A DNA stretch of 64,000 nt from Natronococcus sp. CG52 (GCF_023913515.1 NZ_CP099391.1:2728001-2792000); one strand, 5' to 3'; positions 25,452-35,094 are shown, counted from the first letter of the stretch. Translations and numbers: made by a program. Notes: a model not told the origin generated them from the letters alone.

Positions 25452-26849
25452 ATGGCGACAGGCTCCGAACCCGAGAGTTTCGGTTCGTTCTTTCGGCAGT
25501 ACACGAAGACGTGGATGCACGCAGTTGCGACGGCCGGGCTCACCGCGTTCGGGACGCTCACCATCGTCCACCGCGGGTTCGTCGTCCTGGCGCTCGCCTC
25601 CTATATCATCCCGCCTATCGTCCTCTACCTCTCTCGAAAGCGGGGCGGCTCGAGCGACGACCCGAGGACGCCGACCGATGCAGCACTGGCCGACCGGGAC
25701 GAAGCCGACGACGGACCGTCGTCGACATCGGACGCCGATTCGCTCGAGTCGTCGGCGGCGGAGGGCGAACCGGAACCCGTGACGGAAGCGGAGCCTGCGA
25801 CCGAGCCAAAACCGACGGTCGAAACGAGAGGCGAACCAGCGTCGTCGGCCGAGCCGGAGGACGAGCCGACGACCGAAGCCGAACCGGAGAGGGAACCGGT
25901 GACCGAAGCCGAACCGAACGCCGAGTCGACCGAGTCGGCCATCGATTCGGACGCCGACGACGAATCCGACGCCGAGCCGAACTGGCAGCCAGTCGACGCG
26001 CCGACCGACGCGACCCTGCTCGACGCCGCGATCGCGTCGTCGGGTGCGATCGCCGTCGGCGACGGCGGGATCGTCCTCGAGCGCGACGACGAACGCTGGG
26101 ACGTGCTCATCGAGGACGGCCCCGCCGCGCAGGGACAGACGCTCCGCGGCGTCGACGCGACGGACGACGGAGCGATCGCCTGGGTCGCCGGCGACGGCGG
26201 CGCAGTCGGTCGGTTCGACTGCTCGTCGGGTCGACACACGGACTACTCGGCGCCCGACGGGCAGACGAACAACCTCTCCGGACTCGCCGTCGCCGGATCG
26301 AGCGGCGACGAGACCGTCCTCCTGATAAACGGCTCGGGCGAGGTCATCCGCGGGCGCTACCGCGACGGCGATCTCGGCTGGGACGAGCCCGTGAAACCGG
26401 GGAGCGGCTCGAGCCTGAGCGACGCGACGCTCGTCGACGCGTCGGTCGGCTACTGCTGCGACACGAACGACGGCGTCTTCGAGACCGACAACGGCGGGCA
26501 GACGTTCGAGACGGTCGGGCTCGAGGGTGCCGACGGGACGCCGACCGGAATCGCCGCCGGCGAGCAGGGCGACTGCCACGTCTGTACCGACGCGGGCGTC
26601 GTCCACCGATTCGACGGCTCCACGTGGACTCCCGAACGAATCGGCGAGACGGCGCTGTCGGGGATCGCTCGAGCCGGCGAGCGACTCCTCGTCTGCGACG
26701 AGGCGGGCGATATCCACGAGCGCGCCGGACGGAGGGCCGAGTGGGAACGAGCCGACGTGAGCGCGAGCGCGGCGCTCGAGGCCGTCGCCGTCGGCGAGGA
26801 GCTGGCGGTTGCCGTCGGCAGCGAGGGAACACTGATCGAGCGACGATGA
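25452..26849 (+). CDS. Membrane-anchored beta-propeller-like protein
   Basis: A 465-residue protein. Two hydrophobic stretches at about residues 25-60 anchor it. Residues 70-180 form a low-complexity linker of repeated E-P-x-T-E-A-E-P units. Residues 180-465 contain about six repeats of the type GDGGIVLERDDERWDVL, GDGGAVGRFD and TNDGVFETDNGGQTFETV, characteristic of YCF48/BNR-like propellers. The domain probably lies on one face of the membrane; the topology is not certain. No enzyme motif is seen. A scaffold or ligand-binding role is inferred. Confidence 0.78.
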   Translation: MATGSEPESFGSFFRQYTKTWMHAVATAGLTAFGTLTIVHRGFVVLALASYIIPPIVLYLSRKRGGSSDDPRTPTDAALADRDEADDGPSSTSDADSLESSAAEGEPEPVTEAEPATEPKPTVETRGEPASSAEPEDEPTTEAEPEREPVTEAEPNAESTESAIDSDADDESDAEPNWQPVDAPTDATLLDAAIASSGAIAVGDGGIVLERDDERWDVLIEDGPAAQGQTLRGVDATDDGAIAWVAGDGGAVGRFDCSSGRHTDYSAPDGQTNNLSGLAVAGSSGDETVLLINGSGEVIRGRYRDGDLGWDEPVKPGSGSSLSDATLVDASVGYCCDTNDGVFETDNGGQTFETVGLEGADGTPTGIAAGEQGDCHVCTDAGVVHRFDGSTWTPERIGETALSGIARAGERLLVCDEAGDIHERAGRRAEWERADVSASAALEAVAVGEELAVAVGSEGTLIERR

Positions 26850-27030
26850 TCCCGCAACGCGACCGCGGGACGTTCGCGGCCGCCGCTCGAACCCGCGTGA
26901 CGGGAGTTACACACGAAACTCCCGAAACCGTCGGTTTGAAAACGACAATCGGGGTTCCCTCGAGTACGAGACCACCGGTGACGGCACGTTGCCGGCGTGT
27001 ACTGCTATCGGAACTGTAAGTTGATTTGAA

Positions 27031-28746
27031 ATGCCACTCGGAGGAATTGCACTCGCGGCCGACTTCGCCATCGTCATCGTTACAGCGACGGTGCTGAGCT
27101 ACGCCGCCCGACGAACCGGACAGCCGACGCTGGTCGCGTACATTCTGACGGGAATCGTTCTCGGACCCGTCCTGCTCGGCGTCGTGACCGAAGAACAGCT
27201 CATCGAAGTGATGGCCGAACTCGGACTCGGATTTCTCCTGTTCGTACTCGGCATCGAGATGCGCTTCGATCGCATCAAGGACATCCTCAGACCGATCGTC
27301 AACATCTCGGCCGGGCAGACGCTTCTCTAGACCGCCGCGGCCTTCGGGATCGCGTTCCTGCTCGGCTTCCGCGGGATGGACGTAATTATCATCGCGCTCG
27401 CGACCGTCTTCGGCGCGACGCCGATCATCGTCAAACTGCTCGACGAGAAGGACGAGCTCAAGACGCTGCCGGGACGGATCGACATCGGCGTCCTCATCGT
27501 TCAGGACATCTACCTCGTGATCGTCCTCGCGCTGGTCGGGGCGGGTCTCGAGGGCGCAGCCGGCGAGATCCTCTTCGACGTGGCTCGCATCCTCGGGCTG
27601 ATGGCAGCGATCGGTGCCGTCTCGTACGTCGCCTACCAGTACCTGCTCCCGACGCTGCTCGCGTCGGTCGCCAGCGACCGAAACGTCCTGTTCGTCGGAC
27701 TGGCGTGGGCGTTCCTCCTCATCTTCGTCGCGGAGGCGCTCGAGCTCTCCGTCGAGGTCGGCGCGTTCGCCGCCGGTCTCGCGGTCGCCTCCGAGTACCC
27801 TCACGACGTCGAGATGGTCGACGCCGTCGGCTACCTCGAGGACTTCTTCACGCCGATAGTCTTCATCACGCTCGGCGCACTCGTCTCGATACCGACGGTT
27901 GAGACCCTCGGCATCGGCGCCCTGCTCCTGGTCGCCGTCTTCGTGCTCAATCCGACGGCCACCTACCTTGTGCTTCGCTGGCGGGGGTACGCCTCCCGGA
28001 CGGCGACGCTGACCGGCTACAACCTCGATCAGGTGAGCGAGTTCGCGCTCATCATCGCGATCGAGGCACTGGTCGCCGGCATTCTCGTTCCGGAGCTGTT
28101 CGACGCGATCGTACTCGCGGCGATCGTCACCATGCTCGGCTCAACGGTCACCGAGCGCTACGCGGAAACCGGCTTTCAGCGCCTCGTCGAGCGCGACGTC
28201 TTCGAGAGCGACATCGAACGGGTGCGTCGGCGGAGCCGGGTGAGCGACGATCTCGCAGCCCACGTCGTCGTGACGGGCTACGACCGCGAGGGACAGCAGG
28301 TGGTCGAAGCCTGCGAGTCGGTCGATCAGCCGTACGTCGTCCTCGAGAGCGATCCGACTCGCGAGGAAACGGTCAAAGATCACTGCGAGAACTACGTCCT
28401 CGGTGACGTGATGACGACGTCGACGTGGACGGTCGCCAACGCCGAGGAGGCGGGACTGATCGTCGGCACCGTCGCCCGGGAATCCTGGGCGGAACAGATC
28501 CTCGCCCTCGATACCGACGCCGACATCATGGTGCGGGCGGTCGACGTCGAGTCCGGTGCGGACCTGCTCGAGCAGGGTGCGCTCTTCGTCGCGATTCCGG
28601 ACGAACTGGCCGCCGAACGCCTCGAGGATCGGGTCGAGGCGGTGCTGACGGGCGAGGCGAGTCGAGAGGAGCTTCGAGCGCAAGGCGAAGAACGTCTCGA
28701 ACGTGCCGTCGAGTACGGCCCGAGCGACGTCCAGCGGCTCCGCTGA
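27031..28746 (+). pseudogene. Kef-type CPA2 cation/proton antiporter with in-frame TAG
   Basis: A single reading frame would encode about 571 residues: a CPA2 membrane domain (about 11 helices) and a C-terminal RCK/TrkA-N domain (HVVVTGYDREGQQVVEA, VLGDVMTTSTW). A TAG at 27328-27330 interrupts it after ISAGQTLL, where relatives read a Gln (GQTLLQT), so one C-to-T change explains it. Coding resumes in the same frame at once and could restart at ATG 27376. The gene is a recent nonsense pseudogene, or the stop is read through, or it is a sequencing error. Product would export K+ or Na+ in exchange for H+. Confidence 0.8.
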
Positions 28747-28763
28747 AGAGCCGTTTCCACCGT

Positions 28764-30032
28764 TCAGCTATCGACGAGCCGATTCATCACCGGCGTCGCC
28801 AGGATACCGTGGCCGACGACCGAGACGAGGACGACGAGCCCGGCGATCGCCCAGAGCACCTCAGCCTTGCGAAACGGCGCGGCGTTCAATCCCCACGAGA
28901 GGTAGAAGAACGTCCCGATTCCGCGAATTCCGAAGGTCGATATGATCGCTCGCTTACGAAACGCGAGGTCGGAACCGAAAAAGCCGATCAGCCCCGCAAG
29001 CGGACGAACCAGAACGAGGATGCCGAGCGTGACGACGACCGCCTCGAGCGTGAGCGGCGCGAGCAGTCCGTCGGCGAGCGCGCCCCCGAACAGGACCATA
29101 ATCGCGACCATCAGCAGGTGTTCGGCCATCTCCGCGACGCCGTGGAGCGCGTCGTGGTACTCGTGGCTGCGCTCGTACTCGCGGAGCGTCAGCGCGGCGA
29201 CGAACACCGCGATGAAGCCGTAGCCGCCGACGAGTTCGACGGCCGCGAACGCGATCAGCGTTCCCGCGACGGCCTCGAGTCCCTGGACCGACCGCGAGAG
29301 CGGTGACTCCGCGGAGAACCGGAAGACGACGACGGCGACCAGCCAGCCGATGAGGACCCCGCCGATCACGCCGACGACGATCTTGTAGACGACGTAGACG
29401 AGGAGCCACTGGCCGAGCCACCGACTCGGCGCATAGCCGACGAACGTGAGGAGAACGGCCAGGTAGGTGAACGGAAACGCGAGCCCGTCGTTGAGACCCG
29501 CTTCGGAGGTCAGCGCGAACCGAACGTCGTCAGTCCCGTCGTCGCCGTCCGTCTCGCTCCCCGCCGAGTTCGACGGCGAGTTCCGGCCGGGCGGTCCGAC
29601 CTGCACCTCGGAGGCGAGGACCGGATCGGTCGGGGCGATCGCTGCCCCGAGCAACAGCGCCGTCGGGAGCAGGAGTCCGGCGACGCCCCAACCCAGCAGC
29701 GCCGCGCCGGCGATCGACAGCGGCATCGTGACCGCGAGCAGCCGCGCCGTCGACGCCCAGGCGGGCCAGCCGACGCGACGGTCGATTTTCAGCCCCGCAC
29801 CCATCAGCGCGACGATCACCCCGAGCTCGGTCAGCCGCTCGGCCTCGTCGGCGTGCTCGATCGGGTCGGGATAGGGCAGTTCCGGCACGAGCGTGAACGC
29901 GACCGCGCCCAGGACAAGGTAGAAGATCGGCAAGGAGAGCGCGCGCTCCTCGAGAATGCGCGTCAGCACGACGAGCGCGAGAATCGCGACTCCGGCGAGC
30001 AGCAGGCCGGCGACGAAGCCGTCGAAGACCAT
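28764..30032 (-). CDS. NhaP-type Na+(K+)/H+ antiporter (CPA1)
   Basis: A 422-residue cation/proton antiporter with about 12 membrane helices. Characteristic motifs are present: APTDPVLAS in helix 5 and the paired ND of SEAGLNDGLAFPF in helix 6, which bind the ion. An acidic, Ser/Asp-rich loop is inserted between them, near residues 150-168. No cytoplasmic RCK domain is attached. It is convergent with the broken Kef-type gene, so the two antiporters sit tail to tail. Confidence 0.92.
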   Translation of the reverse strand: MVFDGFVAGLLLAGVAILALVVLTRILEERALSLPIFYLVLGAVAFTLVPELPYPDPIEHADEAERLTELGVIVALMGAGLKIDRRVGWPAWASTARLLAVTMPLSIAGAALLGWGVAGLLLPTALLLGAAIAPTDPVLASEVQVGPPGRNSPSNSAGSETDGDDGTDDVRFALTSEAGLNDGLAFPFTYLAVLLTFVGYAPSRWLGQWLLVYVVYKIVVGVIGGVLIGWLVAVVVFRFSAESPLSRSVQGLEAVAGTLIAFAAVELVGGYGFIAVFVAALTLREYERSHEYHDALHGVAEMAEHLLMVAIMVLFGGALADGLLAPLTLEAVVVTLGILVLVRPLAGLIGFFGSDLAFRKRAIISTFGIRGIGTFFYLSWGLNAAPFRKAEVLWAIAGLVVLVSVVGHGILATPVMNRLVDS

Positions 30033-30122
30033 CCGTTCGCGATATCACCATCGGCTCCATAAACGAGAGACTTGCACCCGTCAGGGGGAGGCTTTTGACC
30101 CGGACGAGGATACGTCGGGAGG

Positions 30123-30677
30123 ATGACCGCTCCGCCAGCGACCACCCGGCGGGCGCTCCTCGCGGCCGTCGGTTCGGTCGTCCTCGCCGGCTGCACCGTC
30201 GAACACGACGAGGGCTACGAGGAGGAACCGGAACCGGTCGAACACCACACCCCGGTGCAACATCGCCTCCCCGACCTCCCCGTACGCGAGTTTTCCGACG
30301 AGTACGAGGCCGGCATCGAAGCGGGACTCGAGGGCGACGTCGTCGATCTGGAGACGTTGCGGACGGCCCTCGAGGACGGCGGACTCGACGTCGACGGTCT
30401 CGTTCGCGAGCGCAACTATCTCTACCTCGAGTACCTCGGTGAGACGCCCGAAACCGGCGTGCTGTGGGAGGTCGGCTACGTCGCCGGCGCGTACGTCCCG
30501 TACGTGCTCGCGACCGACGATCCGGCCACGCTCGACGCGACCATCCTCGAGCGCGACGGGATCGACTTCGGCCGCTTCACCGGGTACGTAACCTGGGTTC
30601 GGTCGTTCGACGCCGGCGAGGAACCCCTCGAGACCTACGGCGAGCGCGTCCTCGAGACGTTGAAGACGAAGCGGTAG
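30123..30677 (+). CDS. Tat-type lipoprotein, function unknown
   Basis: A 184-residue secreted lipoprotein with a twin-arginine start (TTRRALLAAVGSVVLAGC) whose lipobox is LAGC. The mature protein is acidic and alpha/beta, with a conserved-looking GYVAGAYVPYV and FTGYVTWVRSFD. I do not recognise a family. It is divergent from the NhaP gene. Confidence 0.72.
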   Translation: MTAPPATTRRALLAAVGSVVLAGCTVEHDEGYEEEPEPVEHHTPVQHRLPDLPVREFSDEYEAGIEAGLEGDVVDLETLRTALEDGGLDVDGLVRERNYLYLEYLGETPETGVLWEVGYVAGAYVPYVLATDDPATLDATILERDGIDFGRFTGYVTWVRSFDAGEEPLETYGERVLETLKTKR

Positions 30678-30701
30678 CGCCGCCGCTCGAGGGTCCCGCG
30701 G

Positions 30702-31187
30702 CTACGTCCGCTCGAAGTCGTACTCTTCGCGCTCGTCGTCGCGAGCGGTCGACGGCCCGGGACGGTCCAGCGACTCGGTCTCGAGCAGTCGCTCGAGTCG
30801 GTGGTCGAACTCCTCGTCGCTCAGTTCGCCGCGGGCGTACCGCTCGCGAACGACCTCGATCGAGTCGTCCGCTGCCGGCTGGCGCTCCGACGTCCGATCG
30901 GTCGCCCGCCGCCGTTCGTACAGTTTAACGAGCCCGATCGCGGCCGGAAGGACGCCCGCGAACCCGATCGGGAACACGATCCAGAAGTAGAGGTAACCGA
31001 GCGCGAGCAGCCCGAACGCGACCGTCAGGATCGCCCCGACCGTGATCCCGGCGACGATCCGCTCGAGCGGCGTTTCGCCGTCGACTCGGATTCCGCGCCC
31101 ATAGGTGACGCTACACGGTCGACGAGAAAAAACGTGTGCCGCTCGAGGTGTCGTCCCGGTCTCGGATCGTCGGCCTCGCGCGCTCAC
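30702..31187 (-). CDS. SHOCT-domain membrane protein
   Basis: A 161-residue protein with two transmembrane helices (about residues 45-68 and 70-90) followed by a short linker and a C-terminal SHOCT motif (RYARGELSDEEFDHRLERLL), a small oligomerisation domain. It ends in an acidic tail. The start is uncertain: the first 35 residues are basic and not typical, but I saw no ATG, GTG or TTG closer to the helices. Confidence 0.72.
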   Translation of the reverse strand: MSARGRRSETGTTPRAAHVFSRRPCSVTYGRGIRVDGETPLERIVAGITVGAILTVAFGLLALGYLYFWIVFPIGFAGVLPAAIGLVKLYERRRATDRTSERQPAADDSIEVVRERYARGELSDEEFDHRLERLLETESLDRPGPSTARDDEREEYDFERT

Positions 31188-31231
31188 ATCGTACTTGAAC
31201 CAGTCTTCGCTACCGGACTCGGCCGGTGCAA

Positions 31232-31455
31232 CGCCGCGTCTCCCTTTCGTCGTCTGCCCGCTCGTCGGTCAACGGCGAGCCCTTCCGGGCACAGCGGATT
31301 CCGGTCCGGCGAAACTCCTTTCAGTCGTCTCGCTGGCTCTCAGCGTCTTCGCCTACGGGCTCAGCCGCTGCCGGTCCCGCAAGACTCTCACGTCGTTCGA
31401 GCCTTGCCGGCTCCCAGAGACTTCGTCCTACGGACTCAGTCTCTGGCGATCCCGC
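31232..31455. repeat. Degenerate tandem repeats of ~70-79 bases including the aspS 3' end
   Basis: Three successive units can be aligned: about 31232-31310, 31311-31380 and 31381-31455. The last includes the final codons and stop of aspS on the minus strand. The middle unit also reads, on the minus strand, RDRQRLSP followed by a stop, the same as the authentic AspS C-terminus. Stop-to-stop spacing is 75 bases. A still weaker part-copy may lie at 31205-31230. Units share CTTTCxGTCGTCT, CTTCG(C/T)CTACGG and the CCGGTCC(C/G)GC end. Confidence 0.7.
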
Positions 31456-32732
31456 GGGAAGAGAACGGCCTCTCGGATGTTCTCGAGCCCGAGAATCGTC
31501 ATGATCAGGCGCTCGCCGCCGAGGCCGAAGCCGGCGTGGGGCGGCATCCCGTACTTGAACATCTTGGTGTAGTACTCGAACTGGTCGGGGTCGAGACCCT
31601 GCTGTTCGAAGCCTTCGATGAGGTGCTCGTGGCGGTGTTCGCGCTGGCCGCCCGAGACCAGTTCCATTCGGGGGTGCATCAAGTCGAAGCCGGTCGAAAG
31701 CTGCTCGTCGTCGTCGTGGTCCTTGATGTAGAACGGCTTGACCTCGCTGGGCCAGTCCGTGATGAAGTAGTGGCCGCCGACGTCGTCGCCGAGGGCCTTC
31801 TCGGCTTCCGTCGAGAGGTCGTCTCCCCAGACCAGCTGCTCGTCGAGTTCGCCCGTCGCGTTGATGCGCTCGATGGCGTCCTCGTAGCTGATGCGCGGGA
31901 AGTCGCCCTCGGGAATTTCGAACTGTTCCTCGAGACCGAGCGCCTCGAGTTCCTCGCTGCAGTTTTCGGTCACCGCTTCGTAGGCGGCTTTGACGACGCC
32001 CTCGGCGACGTCCATGGCGTCGTCGGCGTCGCAGAACGCGCCCTCGAAGTCGATCGAGGTCGCCTCGTTGAGGTGGCGCGGCGTGTTGTGTTCCTCCGCG
32101 CGGAAGATGGGACCGATCTCGAAGACGCGCTCGACGTTCGAGCCGGCGATCAGCTGCTTGAACAGCTGCGGCGACTGGTTCATGAACGCCTCCTCCCCGA
32201 AGTAGGTGATGGGGAAGAGTTCCGTGCCGCCCTCGGTACCCGTCGCGACGATCTTCGGCGTGGTGATCTCCGTAGAGCGGAACTCGCGGAACTGCTCGCG
32301 GACCGCGCGCAGGATCTCCGCACGGATCTCGAAGATCGCCTGGACCTCGTCCTTGCGGAGGTCGAGCGTGCGGTTGTCGAGTCGCGTCGAGAGGTCGGCG
32401 TCGACCTTCCCCGAGGGGTCGAGCGGCAGTTCGGGGTCGGCGGGGGCGACGACCTCGAGCGACTCCGGCGTGACCTCGACGCCGGTCGGCGCACGGGGCT
32501 CCTCCTCGACGGCACCGGAGACCTTCACGACGCTCTCGCGCGAGACGTCCAGACCAGTCTCGACGAGGTCCTCGTCCATCTCGTCTTTCTCGAACTTGAT
32601 CTGGATCTTGCCGGTCGCATCCCGGAGAATCAAGAAGGCGATGCCGCCGAGGTCACGAATCTCGTGGACCCAGCCAGCGACGGTTGCCTCGTCGCCGGGT
32701 TCGGCGTCGGCAGTGTAGGTTCTGTCCTGCAT
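31428..32732 (-). CDS. aspS: Aspartyl-tRNA synthetase
   Basis: A 434-residue class II synthetase. The N-terminal OB-fold anticodon domain reads [22 protein letters not shown]. The catalytic core has motif 1 region [24 protein letters not shown], motif 2 [17 protein letters not shown], and motif 3 GLGGERL. The architecture is that of the archaeal, often non-discriminating, AspRS, which may also mischarge tRNA-Asn; this cannot be decided here. Its last codons are part of a repeat array. The gene is otherwise normal. Confidence 0.95.
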   Translation of the reverse strand: MQDRTYTADAEPGDEATVAGWVHEIRDLGGIAFLILRDATGKIQIKFEKDEMDEDLVETGLDVSRESVVKVSGAVEEEPRAPTGVEVTPESLEVVAPADPELPLDPSGKVDADLSTRLDNRTLDLRKDEVQAIFEIRAEILRAVREQFREFRSTEITTPKIVATGTEGGTELFPITYFGEEAFMNQSPQLFKQLIAGSNVERVFEIGPIFRAEEHNTPRHLNEATSIDFEGAFCDADDAMDVAEGVVKAAYEAVTENCSEELEALGLEEQFEIPEGDFPRISYEDAIERINATGELDEQLVWGDDLSTEAEKALGDDVGGHYFITDWPSEVKPFYIKDHDDDEQLSTGFDLMHPRMELVSGGQREHRHEHLIEGFEQQGLDPDQFEYYTKMFKYGMPPHAGFGLGGERLIMTILGLENIREAVLFPRDRQRLSP

Positions 32733-32801
32733 ACCCCCCGATTCCCGTCGCCGGAACTTAAGCGCAATCGTTCTGGCTCGGCGACGAACGAGCCGTCACC
32801 G

Positions 32802-34151
32802 CTATCGCTCGCGGACGGTCATCGGTATCTCGTGTTTCGGACGGGCGGTGATCGTCGCCATCAGGTCGAGATCCTCGGTACCTGGGACGAGCTCGAGGTG
32901 ATAATCCTGGTAGATCGTCGCGAGGATGAGTTGGGCCTCGAGCATCGCGAAGCGGTCACCGATACACCGGCGCGGTCCCGCCGCGAACGGGAAGTACGCC
33001 AGCTTCGGGAGGTCGGACTCCATCTCGTCGGTCCAGCGCTCGGGTCGGAAGGCGAGCGGGTCGTCGTACCACCGGGGGTCGCGGTGGACGACCCACTGGT
33101 GCATCCGGACCGTCGCTCCCGGCTGGATCTCGTAGCCGCCGACGATGTCGGGTTTGACGGGTTCGCGGACGATTCCCGGCACCGGCGGGTAGAGCCGCAT
33201 CGACTCTTTGACCACTCGCTCCGTGTACGTGAGATCGGAGAGGTCCCGCATCGTCGGCGTCTCACCGCCGAGTTCCGTCTCGAGTTCGTCGACGAGCGTC
33301 TCCTCGACGGCGGGGTTCCGCGCGAGGAGATGCGACGTAAACGTCAGCGAGAGCGCCGTCGTCTCGTGGCCGGCGAGCAGCAGCGTCACCACCTCGTCGC
33401 GGATCTGCTCGTCGGAGAGCGTGTTCCCCTCCTCGTCGGTCACTTCGAGGAGCTTCGAGATGACGTCTCGGTCGGTCGGGTTCGCCCGCCGTTCCTCGAT
33501 CAGCCGGTAGACGACCGCGTCGAGTTCCTCCCGCGCCCGCTGAATGCGCCGCCTGGAGAGAGTCGGTACCCGCGGCGGGAGGACGAGATGCGAGAGGCTC
33601 TCGGTGGCCAGCATGAACTCCTCGAGCGCCGAGCCGACGGTGTCGACGTACTCGTCGATGTCGACGCCGAACAGCGCCCGGGCGACGATCCGCAGCGTCA
33701 CCTCCATCATGTCCTCGTGGAACAGCCGAGTCTGGCCGTCCGCCCACTCCTCGAGCGCGTTCTCGGTGAACGCGGTCATCATCTCGGCGTACTCCTCGAT
33801 CCGGTCGGGGTTGAACGCCGGCTGGATGAGATGCCGATTCCGACGCCAGACCGCGCCTTCGCTGTTCAGAATACCGTTCCCCGTGACCGGTTTGAGAACG
33901 TGCTGGAAGCGATCCCCCTTGACGTAGTTCTGGTTGTTCTGGACGAGGACCTGCTCGATGTAGTCAGGGTGGTTGAGCTGATAGACGGGCCCGGTGGGGT
34001 CCTCCCAGTAGGCGATGTCGCCGTAGTCGCGAGCCGTCCGAGTCATGAAGCCGTACGGATCGCGGAGAAACGCGAGCTGATTCCCGACGATGGGAAGGCC
34101 GTCCGGTCCGGGAGGGTGCTCGTCGGTAACTGCGGGGGTGTCACTGCTCAT
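32802..34151 (-). CDS. Cytochrome P450
   Basis: A 449-residue soluble P450 monooxygenase. The I-helix oxygen motif is LLAGHETT, the K-helix ExxR is KESMRLYPP, the PERF-type motif is RPERW, and the haem-binding loop is FPFAAGPRRCIGDRFA with the axial Cys. No N-terminal membrane anchor is present. Length and motifs fit the CYP174-like group known from haloarchaea, as I recall. The substrate is unknown, and no ferredoxin or reductase gene is adjacent. It is divergent from a Bat-like regulator, which may control it. Confidence 0.93.
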   Translation of the reverse strand: MSSDTPAVTDEHPPGPDGLPIVGNQLAFLRDPYGFMTRTARDYGDIAYWEDPTGPVYQLNHPDYIEQVLVQNNQNYVKGDRFQHVLKPVTGNGILNSEGAVWRRNRHLIQPAFNPDRIEEYAEMMTAFTENALEEWADGQTRLFHEDMMEVTLRIVARALFGVDIDEYVDTVGSALEEFMLATESLSHLVLPPRVPTLSRRRIQRAREELDAVVYRLIEERRANPTDRDVISKLLEVTDEEGNTLSDEQIRDEVVTLLLAGHETTALSLTFTSHLLARNPAVEETLVDELETELGGETPTMRDLSDLTYTERVVKESMRLYPPVPGIVREPVKPDIVGGYEIQPGATVRMHQWVVHRDPRWYDDPLAFRPERWTDEMESDLPKLAYFPFAAGPRRCIGDRFAMLEAQLILATIYQDYHLELVPGTEDLDLMATITARPKHEIPMTVRER

Positions 34152-34206
34152 CGGTACGTCGAACGACGAACGCCAGTCCCCTATGTCTGAACCCGATCAT
34201 CACCGG

Positions 34207-34215
34207 TGTATTTAA
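34207..34215. promoter_or_regulatory. Shared TATA-like box between P450 and HTH regulator
   Basis: GTATTTAAG at 34207-34215 contains TTTAAA-like sequence readable on both strands. On the plus strand it lies about 25-30 bases before an ATG at 34239. On the minus strand it lies about 60 bases before the P450 start. It is the only AT-rich element in the gap. Confidence 0.45.
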
Positions 34216-34238
34216 GTTTGGATCGACAGCCGCTAGTA

Positions 34239-34364
34239 ATGAGTGCCTGTGCAGAACGAACGAGGACCGACACACAGTCGGCTCGAGACCGAGAGGCGGG
34301 ACGAGGCGGTCGACGATCGCCACGGACGGACGGGCGGTGGGCGTCTCGAGGGAGCCGACGATGA
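34239..34364 (+). CDS. Possible 41-residue leader ORF overlapping the HTH gene
   Basis: An ATG placed about 28 bases after the TATA-like box opens a 41-codon frame whose TGA overlaps the regulator start as ATGA. The product would be Arg-rich (MSACAERTRT start), unlike normal haloarchaeal proteins, so it may not be functional as a protein. Position rather than composition suggests translation and coupling to the regulator. Confidence 0.25.
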   Translation: MSACAERTRTDTQSARDREAGRGGRRSPRTDGRWASRGSRR

Positions 34365-35032
34365 GATACGCGACGGTTACGCTGACGTGGAGCGGCCGAC
34401 AGCTCACTCCCATCGACGAGATATTCGGCCACATCGACGGGGTTTCGGTCGAATCGATCCGGTACGTGAATCCGGTCGACGGGAACGAGGAGCGGTACGT
34501 CGAACTGCTCGAGTTGCGCGGCGACCTCGAGCGGGCGCGGAGGCTCCTCGCGGACGCCGAGGACGCGTTCGAGTTCGACGTCACCGGCAGCGACGGCCGC
34601 GGCCTCGCCTACGTGCAGTGTCGCAACGTTGGCCTCGTCGACGACCTCCTGTCGGTCCTCCGCGAACACGAGATCGTCCTCGACTGGCCGATGACCTACG
34701 TCGAGACCGATAGCGCCCGCGGGCTCGAGATCACGGCGATCGGCACGAGTCGGGCGATCCAGCGCGCGGCCGCGGATCTCCCCGACGGAATCGGGCTCGA
34801 ACTCGAGTGCCTGGGCGAGTACGAACCCGGTCCCGACCCCGCAGCGACCCTGACCGAACGCCAGCGAGAGCTCTTCGAGGTCGCCGTCCGCGAGGGGTAT
34901 TACGCGGTGCCCCGCGAGACGACCCACCGGGAACTCGCCGCGAAACTCGACCTCGCCCCGTCGACCGTCGGCGAACACCTCCAGCGCATCGAATCGAAGC
35001 TGGCCGCCGCCCACGCGACCTCGATAGACTGA
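34361..35032 (+). CDS. Bat-like HTH transcriptional regulator
   Basis: A 223-residue regulator. The N-terminal two-thirds form the haloarchaeal bacterio-opsin-activator-like ligand domain with alternating strands (ATVTLTW, YVELLELRGDL, GLAYVQCRN). The C-terminal HTH_10 domain (LTERQRELFEVAVREGYY, ETTHRELAAKLDLAPSTVGEHLQRIESKL) binds DNA. The start MRYATVTLTW at 34361 is typical of the family; a GTG at 34337 is an alternative. It is divergent from the P450, a likely target. Confidence 0.88.
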   Translation: MRYATVTLTWSGRQLTPIDEIFGHIDGVSVESIRYVNPVDGNEERYVELLELRGDLERARRLLADAEDAFEFDVTGSDGRGLAYVQCRNVGLVDDLLSVLREHEIVLDWPMTYVETDSARGLEITAIGTSRAIQRAAADLPDGIGLELECLGEYEPGPDPAATLTERQRELFEVAVREGYYAVPRETTHRELAAKLDLAPSTVGEHLQRIESKLAAAHATSID

Positions 35033-35094
35033 GCCTCCTGAGCCCGCGGCGGGCTCCCACCTCGCTTTTACCGATTCGTCACGACCATCGCGAT

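Noticed and set aside
25615-26914. Long antisense frames opposite the propeller gene
   Set aside because: They are Arg/Ser-rich products of codon bias in GC-rich DNA, with no domain signature.
27328-27330. TAG in the Kef-type gene as a pyrrolysine codon
   Set aside because: Relatives carry Gln here, and no pyrrolysine genes or other in-frame TAG cases were seen in the window. A nonsense mutation or sequencing error is simpler.
30801-34190. Very long plus-strand open frame opposite aspS and the P450 gene
   Set aside because: Both genes on the minus strand have full family signatures; the opposite frame is an artefact of low stop-codon density.
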